A DNA stretch of 64,000 nucleotides from Paenibacillus sp. JNUCC-31 (GTDB lineage Bacteria > Bacillota > Bacilli > Paenibacillales > Paenibacillaceae). Where the stretch lies: the NCBI RefSeq assembly GCF_014844075.1, contig NZ_CP062165.1:434001-498000 (forward strand), in the 5' to 3' direction. The translations under genes were made by a program, and so were the position numbers. Below, in pieces: positions 27,007 through 37,800 of the stretch; the stretch's first letter is position 1, and every line of letters starts with the position of its first letter. The notes below the pieces were generated by a model. The model was not told the origin of the DNA and did no database searches. It was given only the letters and a program-made list of their open reading frames with translations.

Positions 27007-27744
27007 ATGGTAGCAAACAAGGAGTTTGGAAGGCTGGGAGCGGCTAATGATGACCTCATTCAAGCGGTCATATTTGACATGGATGGCGTACTGATTGACA
27101 GCGAACCGATTTATTTCGAGATTGAGCGCAGCTCTTTTGCCCATTTTGGCGCAGTGATGACGGAAGCGGAACATCACACCTATGTTGGAGTTACGCTGGA
27201 ATCCATGTGGCGGCAAGTGTTGGACAAGCACCAATTAACGGCTACCATAGAAGAAGCTCTCGCCTACCATCAGCATAATGTGATGCAGACGATGCTGGCT
27301 CACCCGAACCTGACAGCCATGCCTTCCGTGGAACGCTGGTTAAGCTGGCTGCAAGAGCAGCACATTCCAATTGCAGTGGCTTCTTCATCTCCACGTGCAC
27401 TGATCGATCTGATCATGGACAAGACGGGACTTGGAAAATACTTTGAGGTCCGAATGACAGGCGAGGAAGTTGCAAATGGCAAACCGGCTCCGGATATTTT
27501 CCTGACTACAGCTGAAATGATTGGAGCATCTCCTTCAAACTGTCTTGTAATTGAAGATTCGCGCAATGGTGTTCAGGCCGCCAAGAGTGCAGGCATGCGC
27601 TGCATCGGATACCATAATCCGGGATCAGGTGACCAGGACTTGTCCAAAGCCGATCTTCAGATTTCCAGTTACGATGAGTTATGGACGCTGAAAGATACAC
27701 TACCGCTGGAAGGCAGATCGCCAAGCTTGTCAAAGTTGCGCTGA
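27007..27744 (+). CDS. HAD phosphatase (beta-phosphoglucomutase-like)
   Basis: A 245-residue HAD-superfamily enzyme. The nucleophile motif is VIFDMDGVLIDSEP (Asp-x-Asp), motif II is in VASSSP, the conserved Lys in NGKPAPDIF, and motif IV is VIEDSRNGV. The helical cap of the beta-PGM/phosphatase subfamily lies between. GGAGGAGG precedes the ATG. As the last gene of the operon it would remove phosphate from a sugar-phosphate intermediate, although a mutase role is possible. Confidence 0.9.
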   Translation: MVANKEFGRLGAANDDLIQAVIFDMDGVLIDSEPIYFEIERSSFAHFGAVMTEAEHHTYVGVTLESMWRQVLDKHQLTATIEEALAYHQHNVMQTMLAHPNLTAMPSVERWLSWLQEQHIPIAVASSSPRALIDLIMDKTGLGKYFEVRMTGEEVANGKPAPDIFLTTAEMIGASPSNCLVIEDSRNGVQAAKSAGMRCIGYHNPGSGDQDLSKADLQISSYDELWTLKDTLPLEGRSPSLSKLR

Positions 27745-27782
27745 GAAGATCGTAAGTTCAGAATGTGCATTTAGAAAAAAAC

Positions 27783-27826
27783 AACCCAAACGGCTTCAAT
27801 TCATTGGAATTGGAGCCGTTTGGGTT
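27783..27826 (-). terminator. Terminator between the operon and yjfB
   Basis: A 20-base stem (AACCCAAACGGCTTCAATTC against its complement, one mismatch) around ATTG. Seven T follow on the minus strand, so it ends yjfB; it probably also stops the operon coming from the left. Confidence 0.85.
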
Positions 27827-27874
27827 CTGCTTGCTGCAATGGGTGTTACATGAGGCCACATGCTGTAATTTCAA

Positions 27875-28057
27875 CTAGACCGAAATATCCAGACTTGCAC
27901 CCAGATTGGGATGAGGAGCCGGAACCGACTTTAACATTTCTGTTAGTTGCTGACCTTGCTGCTCTGCCATGTCTTTCGACATAGACATCACCTGCAAGCT
28001 CGCCGTTTGTACTACAGAAGCCTGGCTCATGGCCATTGATAATGCTGCAATATCCAT
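27875..28057 (-). CDS. yjfB: YjfB-family putative motility protein
   Basis: A 60-residue protein beginning MDIAALSMAMSQASVVQ and continuing MAEQQGQQLTEMLKS, the YjfB pattern. The family is annotated as motility-related in Bacillus, but its action is not established. AAAGGAG lies 8 bases before the ATG. It is a lone gene. Confidence 0.85.
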   Translation of the reverse strand: MDIAALSMAMSQASVVQTASLQVMSMSKDMAEQQGQQLTEMLKSVPAPHPNLGASLDISV

Positions 28058-28166
28058 GCTCTCTACTCCTTTCGCTGTCTTGTCATTTGGGCGTACTTAT
28101 TATATATCGGTCAGAAGGGAGCAATTGTTAAAAAGCCAATCAGAATATATAAGAACATCCATCCAT

Positions 28167-28565
28167 TCACTCATAACCTCCCTCTGCTTCGGGCAGTTCC
28201 TTGTAGGCTTCTTTGGTTTCGACGATCTGTTGAATGAACTTTCGTAGTTTCAATAGCTGATCCGCCTCGTTTGTGACATCACAATGTTGATCCGACCACG
28301 TAAGAAGCTTTACTTCTCCATCTACAGTAATTTTCCAGCTTTCTTCATTATAAGGTTCTGTTAAACAGTTTGAATCGGTTACTGTGACATCTTGCATCCC
28401 CATCACGTTTATCTCATACATCTTAGCATATATGCTGTGCATCTCTTCTGTGGTCAAGGTGATGTCTGCCGTTGCAGTTCCCTTAATGATGAGATCCTTA
28501 ATAACTTGATCCTCATATGTGTTTATTTCATTTTTGGTCACCTCACCATATCCGAAACGAACCAC
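28167..28565 (-). pseudogene. N-terminally truncated lipoprotein-like protein
   Basis: A frame of about 132 codons starting right after a stop (GTG at 28565, no ribosome site). It reads VRFGYGEVTKNEINTYEDQVIKDL, ITLTTEEMHSIYAKMYEI and ends TKEAYKELPEAEGGYE. From memory this is the C-terminal domain of small Paenibacillus/Bacillus lipoproteins (pattern F-YG-N--DTF...KDL, EM-IY-KM-EI, P-GGY). The lipobox signal peptide expected at the N-terminus is missing, so the gene is either truncated or starts in a way I cannot see. Confidence 0.45.
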
Positions 28566-28670
28566 GAAATTAAGTCATGCACATGACTGAGGACACCCCT
28601 TATTTGGCGTTATTTTATATTAATGAATCTATACCACGCTATTCGCTCTGATTTGCACAGATCTGAGGCG

Positions 28671-28762
28671 TAACGAATCACAGAGACGTTATTTCGTCGA
28701 TTGGGTCGATTTTTAGGCTCTGACACCCTGATATGACGAAATAACGATACTGCGGTTCGTTA
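28671..28762. repeat. Nested palindromic intergenic element
   Basis: Two inverted repeats are nested: outer TAACGAA (28671-28677) with TTCGTTA (28756-28762), inner GTTATTTCGTC (28688-28698) with GACGAAATAAC (28735-28745). It has no T-run. It fills the gap between the NRPS stop (28867) and the truncated lipoprotein gene. The remaining bases 28763-28866 include GGGGCTGCTCCAAAAG, which looks like an interspersed element. Whether it repeats elsewhere in the genome cannot be seen here. Confidence 0.65.
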
Positions 28763-28866
28763 AAGATTGCAGTTCCATGCCTATTACCTCTTAAGACGCG
28801 TCAGAATCGTTAGTGCTTCGATCGAGGACAGGAAAATCACTTTTGGAGCAGCCCCTTACCTATGCA

Positions 28867-31800
28867 TTAATAACTGTTTGACGTAATCAATGCAAGTTCG
28901 CTTATTTTAACTTCTGGGTTACTTACCACTTGTTGAATCATGGAAATAAAATGTTTTTGAATCTGTTCAACGGTGGATAGGCCATAGACATTGGCATTGT
29001 ACATCAATATGATCTTCATGTTCTCATGGGGTTTGACGATCAAAGTAAAATCAAAACTATTGTGTTCTGTACCCCCTACATTCATAATTTCAAGCGGTAT
29101 TTCGCCTTTTTGACCCAAACTCTCCATTCGATGATCTACCGGGAAGTTCTGATATACCACAACATGGTTAATCAGAGATTGTTTTTGCCTGGTCAGATTT
29201 TGAATATCATATAACGAATACGTATCATATGCATGTGAATCCACAGCTTGTGCCTGATTTCTTTTCATTAAAGATATAAACGACTCATCGGCCTGGGCCT
29301 GGATACGAACAGGAATCGCATTAATAAATAATCCAATCATGCTTTCGATCCCAGGAATGACAGGCGGCCTGCCCGATACAACACTTCCGAATACAACATC
29401 GCTGCTTTCATTGTATTGCTGCAACAATACACCCCAGACAGTCTGCACTAACGTATGAAGAGTTACATGCTGCTGTTCCGCAATCTGTTTCATTTGTTCG
29501 ATTAGTACATCATCCAAATAGCAGTTTAGCGTTCTGGAATCCTGTCTTTCATGTTTCGGTTTGATTTTTTCTCCAGGCAATTTCGTTTGCCCTTCATAAC
29601 CTTCCAGGTAACGACTCCAATAGGTTATGGCCCCTTCATTGTCTTGCTGCTCCAACCATTCAATGAATTGACTATATGGTGTTAACAGGGTCATTTCAGG
29701 TTTTCTATTTTCCCGAATCGCAAAGTAATTCTCAAAAATCTCTTTACTTATAAGAGACATACACCAGCCATCCATCAAAATATGATGAAAACTCCAGATG
29801 ACACGGTATTCCTCATGTTTTGTTCGTATAACAGACATACGTATTAACGAATCTTGCTGTAAGTCAAATCCTCTTGCCTTATCCTGCTCGATATACTCGT
29901 CAACATACGTCTTACGTTGCCGTTCACTTGTACCTGTTACATCTTCATAGTTGAATTCAAATTTCTTCTCTTGATACACGATTTGAAGAGGGATGTCGAT
30001 GAAATCACTGTAAAAATTAGTTCTTAATATCGCATGCCTTTGCATTAATTGATCCAGGCTCTGTGCAAAAGAGGCACTATCGAAATCCCCACGCATGTCA
30101 AACATGATTTGTACAAAGTAAGCGCCCGAAATTGGATTTCGTTCACTTTCGTACAACATTTCCTTCTGCAAAGGTGTAAGTGGGTACACATTTTCGATTT
30201 GACCGATGTTCCGGGTGTGTTCCACCATTTGATCCAATTGATCCATGGTTAATGACTTACAGGAAATATCACTTGGTGTAAGTTCGACTTGTTCCTTCAT
30301 AACACAATGCTCAATCACTTCATGAAGACTTTCCTTATAGAAACTCGCCAGTTGCTCCATCGTTTCCTGTCGATACTGTCTTCGACTATAGCTCATAGTC
30401 AGTGACAATCTTCCCTCGATAACGATGCCATTGATATTTAGTACAAACGGTCTCTTATTGTTCTCACTTACGGATGGTCCGCTGAAATAAGATGAGAATT
30501 TAATACCATCATTGTCCGAATCTTGATTCACCTGTCCCATATAGTTGAAACTAATTTCGGGATGTTTCTCCCAAATGATTCCTTCCTCTCTGTGTGACAA
30601 ATACCTTGAAATTCCGTAACCAATGCCTTTGTTTGGGATCTGCCGCAGTCTCTCCTTGACGGTCTTAATCCTTCTCGATACATCTATCCCAGCTTCCATC
30701 TCAAGAATGACGGGGTACATACTTGTAAACCAGCCCACTGTACGCGTAATATCCAGATCCGGAAGGATCGCTTCCCTACCGTGTCCTTCCAGATTTACGA
30801 CGATTTGTTCCATGCCTGTCCATGCATGGATAGCCATCCCCAATGCCGTTAGCAATAGATCATTAATTTCCGTATTATACGTACGATGTGTCTGCATCAA
30901 TAATTGTTCGGTTTCCGCTACTGTCCACTGAAGAGTTATCGTTTCACTGTCTTTCCCGATCGTCTCATCATATTCAGCATCTTTGGGCAGCGGGCTTATT
31001 TCCATGTTCTCCACACGACGCCAATAGGTATCCTCTTGCCCCATCTTAGCGCTATCTGCAAACATAGACAATTGTTCTGCCCATTGTTTAAACGAAGTTG
31101 TTTTCTGTGGAAGCCGGATTTCTTGACCTCTCAAGAACTGGTCAAGTCCTGACTGAATATCTTCATATAAGATACGCCATGAAACCCCGTCCACTACCAA
31201 ATGATGAATGGCAATAAGTAAATGATCCCCATCAGCACATTGGAACAAGCCCAGTTTGACCAAAGGTCCCTGAATCAGATCCATGCTGCTCTGAATTTCT
31301 TTCGCTTTTTTTTCGATGATGGGTGCAGGATTTACTTCTTTTTTGAGGTCAACAATTTCAAGACTGAATAATTTGTCTTCCTCTCCCCCTCGATTCCACG
31401 CTTGATATCCGCCTTCCGCAGCCTGACGATAAACGATACGAAGAGCATCATGTTGCTTCACTATCTTATTCATCACGTTGTAAACGAATTGGACATCAAA
31501 TCCTTTTTCTCGATAGAACATCATTTCCTGATTGTAATGATGTTCATCCACCATGTTTTGATCAAAGAACCACCGCTGAATTGGCGTCAGTATGACTTGT
31601 CCCGTAACTTCCCCTTGGTCAGAAACCATGCTCACTGAGGTAACGTGTGCACTTAGCTCCGCAACGGTCGGATAGGTGAAGAAATGTTTCATTTCCACTT
31701 TATACCCAGCTTGAAGGAGTCGTGAAGAAACTTGAATGCATCTAATGGAATCGCCCCCGAGTTCAAAGAAATGATCGGATATGCTGATCTTTTGAACGCC

Positions 31801-34800
31801 AAGTACGGATTCCCATGCAGAGACGATCGTTTGTTCTATAGCGTTTCGCGGCGCCATATATTCTGTTTCTTTTTGCATGCTTTTCTCTGGAGATGGCAAT
31901 GCTTTTCGGTCAATTTTCCCATTAGATGTTAACGGTATATGCTCTAATTGAACAAAATAGGACGGGATCATATAATCCGGTATTTCCTGGGATAATGCCA
32001 TTCTGATTTTCTTAGCTGTTACGGAATTATTGCCTTTCCAATATGCACACAAATGCTTTGATCCATCATTATTTTCACGAGCAATAACAACTGCTTCTTG
32101 AATGGAGTCTATTCTCAAGAGCGCTGTTTCCACTTCACCAAGCTCAATTCGGTAACCGCGAATTTTCACTTGATGATCGATCCGTCCCAGATATTCAATA
32201 TTCCCATCTGGCAGCCACCTCGCGGCATCTCCCGTTCTGTACATTTTCCCTTCTGTAACGAACGGATTATCAACGAATTTCTCTGCTGTTAAATCAGATC
32301 GGTTCAGATAACCTCTGGCAAGCCCCTCACCTGCTACATATAACTCTCCCTGAACGCCAATCGGTTGAATTCGTTGGTGTTTATCCAAAATGTACGTTTG
32401 TAACGTTGGGATCGGTTTGCCAATATTGCTCTTTCCTGCATGTATTTCAACTCCAGTTATTTCTTTATAGGTTACATGAACCGTTGTTTCCGTTATCCCA
32501 TACATATTAATTAACTGTACGAATGGGTACTTTATTTTCCAATCCATTAATAATGCCGGATTGAGTGCCTCTCCTCCAAAAATCACTTTTCTTAATTTCA
32601 ATTCTTCTCCACGATCTTTCCGTTCTTCTTGCAGAAGATGATAGAAGTATGTTGGCGTTTGGTTCAATATCGTCACTTGCTCATGTTTTAACAATTGTAA
32701 AAATTGTTCTGGACTTTTTGCCGTCATTTGGGGTACGATGACTAATTTCCCGCCATAAAGCAACGCGCCATACATTTCCCATACCGAAAAATCAAAACAG
32801 AAGGAATGAAACAACGTCCATATGTCTGAATCATCAAAATCAAAACAATTTTTACTATTGAACAATAAACGAACGACATTTTTATGTTCAATACACGTCC
32901 CTTTCGGTTTACCAGTCGTTCCTGAAGTATAAATCACGTATGCCAAACTCGTTGGAGCAGCGGCCGTTCCCAGATTTGAATGATCTTCGTGATAAAACTT
33001 GGGTTGATCCAGGCAGACAACCTCTCCTGCAAAAGATATGCGTGCGTGCAAATGGCTTTGCAGCAGTAATATTTCTACGCCTGAATCCTCAAGCATATAA
33101 CGAATACGCTCCTCTGGATATTCGGGGTCAATAGGCACATATGCTCCACCGGCCTTCAAAATCGCGAGAATTCCAATGACCATGTCGAGCGATCGTTCAG
33201 CGATAATTCCAATGAGCTGATCCGCCTGAATCCCTTTGACCTTCAGCGTTCTTGCCAATTGATTGGCTTTTTCGTTCAGATCTTTATAGGTCAAGTGTTG
33301 ATCCTCAAATACAACCGCCACTTGTTCAGGTCTTCGCACCGCTTGCTCTTCAAACAATCCATGAATGGTCTTGTCCAATGGATAGTCAGCCATGGAATCA
33401 TTAAAACCTTCTAAGATTTGCGATTTCTCCCGTGCTGTGATGACTTCCACTTCATCGACATGGATATGTGGATTATGGATCACTTGTTCCATCAAATGGA
33501 TCAAATGATCTTGAATGCGTTCTACACTTGCTCGATCATAGACGTTTGCATTGTAATAGAACATCCATTTCATTTCTTCACCCGGTTTGATAATCAGGTT
33601 AAAATCATAATTCGTTTGTTCATCCGCTTCTACATTGGTAATCTGAAGAGCTGTTTTCTCCTGATCCCCAAACTGCTCCACAATGCCTTGCACGGGATAA
33701 TTTTCATACACCAGGATATGATCAATCAGATTTTGTTTTTGCTGAGTAACCGCTTGAATCTCATATAATGGATACGTTTCGTAAGGATGTGAAGCAACAG
33801 CTTGTTCCTGATTACGCTTCATCATCTCAATAAATGTCTCGTTTCCTTGAGCCTGAATACGTACAGGAATGGTATTGATAAATAAACCAATGATGCTTTC
33901 AACATCGACGATTGCCGCAGGTCTGCCCGATACCACACTCCCGAATACAACATCTTCACTGCCATTATATTTCTGAAGTAAAATTCCCCACGCAGTCTGC
34001 ATTAACGTATTCAGGGTTACCTGATTCCGACTGGCCACTTGCGCCAATTGGCTGGTAACTTCTGTACTTAGTGTAAAAATCACATTCTCTGAACGATATT
34101 CATTACGATTCGTAATTGTATGTTTTTTCGGCAACGTGGTTTGCTCATCATAGTCTTGTAAATAGTCACTCCAGTATTTCAAAGATTGTTCATGATCTTG
34201 TTTTTCCAGCCATTCTATATATTGTTTGTATGGGATCGCTACCCTGTTCTCCCGCTTTCGTTGTTCTTGTATTGCAAAATATCCGTCGAACAACTCCTGT
34301 ATTACAAGAGATAGACACCATCCATCCATCAAAATATGATGATAATTCCAAATAAAACGATAAGTTTCATTATGGGTATGCAAGATCGAGATACGCATTA
34401 ATACATCTTTAGACAAGTCGAAACCGTTCCTTTTGTCTTCTCTTGTATAGGATGCAACGTATGCTTCACGATCGTCTTCATTCATTTCACGCAAATCTTC
34501 GTATACAAGTCCATTCTTTTTATGACGGTATACGACTTGCAGTGGTTCATTCTTCCATTGGCTGTGGAAGTTCGTTCTGAATATAGCATTTCGTTGCATC
34601 AACTGATCCACACTCTTCGAGAATGCCTCCACGTCTAGCGACCCATGAAGATCAAGCGTCGTTTGAAGAAAATAAGCTTCAGAATTGGATTGGAGAAGAT
34701 GATGAAAAAACATTCCATTTTGCATGGGCGACAAAGCATATATATCTTCGATTTCACCAATGTGCTCAGATTGATGTGCAAATTCCTCCAGTTCCTCAAT

Positions 34801-37800
34801 CGTGATTCCTTTTAAAGAAATATCACTTGGTGTGATTTCAGGTTTCACTTTCGTGACGCAATGCATGATCAATTGTTGCAGCGAATCTCTAAAACATTTC
34901 GTCAATTGCTCCATCGTTTCTTTACGATATTGGGTGCGGCTATACCGAAGTGTCACAGACAATTTGCCTTCCATAATTAAGGCGTTTATGTCAATAAGAT
35001 GGTTTCTTCTGTGGTTTATGCTAGCTGTCGCTCCGCCCGAGTAGCGTGAGATCTGCATCGCACTATTCTGTAGATCCTGATCAAATTGCCCCAAATAGTT
35101 AAAACTGATTTCTGGATTCAAGGTAAAAGGAGCTTCTTTCTGAAGTCCACTTAAATACCTTAAAACACCATAACCAATTCCTTTTTTGGGTATTTTGCGA
35201 AGATTTTCTTTGTTTGTCTTGATGAGACGAGACAAATTTGAACTTGCTTCCATATTTAATACAACAGGATATTGGCTCGTAAACCATCCGATCGTACGTG
35301 TAATATCCAGATCCGGTATAATCTGCTCTCGTCCATGCCCCTCCAGATTGACCAGAACTTTATCCATGCCTGTCCATTGATGAATAGACATTCCTAAGGC
35401 ATTAAGCAGCAAATCGTTAATCTCCGTTTTATAGGCACGATTCGCTTGTTTCAATAACTGCTCTGTTTCTGCTGCTGTCCATTCCACTATTATTTCTTCA
35501 CTGTCTTTTTCCAGTGCATGATCTTGTCTGATATCTTTAGGCAACGGTTCATATGCGGTTTGTTCTATTTCATTCCAATATTCAAGCTCTTGTTCAATGA
35601 CTTCACTGTCCGCATACAACTTGAGCTTTTCTGCCCATAATTGAAATGAATCTGTTTTTGGGGGTAGATGAATCGGTTCTTCCTGACTTAATTGTTCATA
35701 CCCTTTAGAGATATCTTCGATCAAAATTCGCCATGAAACTCCGTCGATGATCAAGTGATGAATAACGATCAACAAATGATCTCCATCTGCACATTGAAAC
35801 AATCCTATCTTCATCAAGGGACCACGATCCAAGTTGAAGCTGCTCTGAATTGTATTGGCTTTATTCACGATCTGTTCAGATGGATCTGACAATGCCTTTA
35901 AGTCCATAACTTCAAGCGTGTATAAAGGTACTTTTTCCTCCCCTTCATTCCATCCTTCATACCCTTGTTCCGTTTGGCGGTATACCATACGAAGGCCATC
36001 ATGATGCTCACTAATCTTATTTAATACATGGCGAAGTGTGGCATCATGAAAACCTTCCTTCCGATACAACATGACCGATTGATTATAATGATGGGCATCC
36101 ACTTTATATTGTTCAAAAAACCAATGCTGAATTGGTGTCAGCATCACTTGACCCGTGATGATTCCCTGCTCTGACATCGCACTAATCGGTTGGACATAGG
36201 GAATTAAACTTGCTATGGTTGGATACTTAAACAAATGTTCCATCTGAACCTGATAGCCCGCTTGATATAATCTCGAAGAAACTTGAATGGATTTAATCGA
36301 ATCCCCTCCGAGCTCAAAGAAATTATCCGTCACCCCAATGTTCTCCACACCAAGTAAGTCTTCCCAGATGGTTGCGAGTTGTTGTTCCACCATTGTTCGT
36401 GGGGCCTCGTAATCCGCTCCCTTCAACATATTTTCTTTTGGTGCTGGCAGCGCTTTGCGGTCGATTTTCCCATTGGACGTGAGCGGCATCTGATCCAGTT
36501 GTACAAAATAGGACGGGATCATATAGTTTGGCAGCTGTCTGGACAGTTCTTCTCGCAGTTTCCCAATCGTTATTGCATTCTTCCCGACCAGGTATGCACA
36601 TAATTGTTTAGTACCCGTTTCATCTTCTCTGGCCAAGACGATGGCCTCTTGTATCGTGGATGTGTTTAGAAGAGCCTTTTCCACTTCGCCAAGTTCGATC
36701 CGGTATCCACGAATTTTTTCTTGATGATCCACCCTTCCTACATATTCAATGTTCCCATCCGGCAGCCATCTTGCAAAGTCACCCGTCTTGTACATTTTTG
36801 CGCCCGTAACAAACGGATCATCTACGAATTTCTCCGCTGTCAGGTCTGGCAGGTTCAAGTAACCTCTGGAGAGCCCTGCTCCTGCTACACATAATTCTCC
36901 CTGAACTCCAATAGGCTGCAATCCATTCTCTTCCCCTAAAATATAGACTTTATTATTGGCAATTGGCCTGCCAATAGAAATATTTTGATCCGCTGAGTGG
37001 ATCAAAAGAACCGTTGATACGACGCTATTTTCGGTTGGACCATATTCATTGCATACTTCGATGTGCGGATTGATTTGCTGCAATCTGTGGATCAAGGCTG
37101 GAACAATCTTCTCTCCCGCAGCAACAACATTTTTCATGGAAGCCCAATCTTCTGCGCTCACTTGTTCCACCAGGGTCATCAAAAAACTGGGCGGGCTTTG
37201 GATGTGCGTGATTTCCTGTTTTTTAATTAATGCGTTGATTGCTACAGCATCTTTACATTGTTGTTGATTTAACAAATACACCGTTGAGCCAGATATAATC
37301 GGACCAAAGAAATGGGTAATAAACGAATCAAACACGAATGGATTCAGCATTAATACCCGATCTTCTCCAGTAAATCTATAAAATTCTGATTTCCACTGAA
37401 GAGAATTTGCAATGCTGTTATGTTCGATCATAACGCCCTTCGGGTTTCCAGTTGTGCCTGATGTATAGATCACATATGCCAAGTGAGTTGAACTCGCTTC
37501 AGACTCTACGTTCAAAGGATTGGTGTGGTAACTCTGTTCATCATCAAGAATGATACATGTCCCCGCAAAATGTACAGGCTTCTGTATATGACTTTGCAGC
37601 AGCAAGAGGTTCACTTTGGAATCCTCCAGTACAAAATGAACACGCTCCTCCGGATATTCCGGGTCAATAGGAACATAGGCTCCTCCGGCTTTTAAAATCC
37701 CGAGTAAACCTACGATCATCTCAAGTGAGCGTTCTGCCATAATCCCAACCAACTGCCCCGCCTGCACACCCTTGGATTGAAGTGTCCGGGCCAATTGGTT

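Noticed and set aside
25927..27234. 435-codon minus-strand frame over the dehydrogenase and HAD genes
   Set aside because: Antisense shadow of two well-supported plus-strand genes; the protein shows no recognisable motif.
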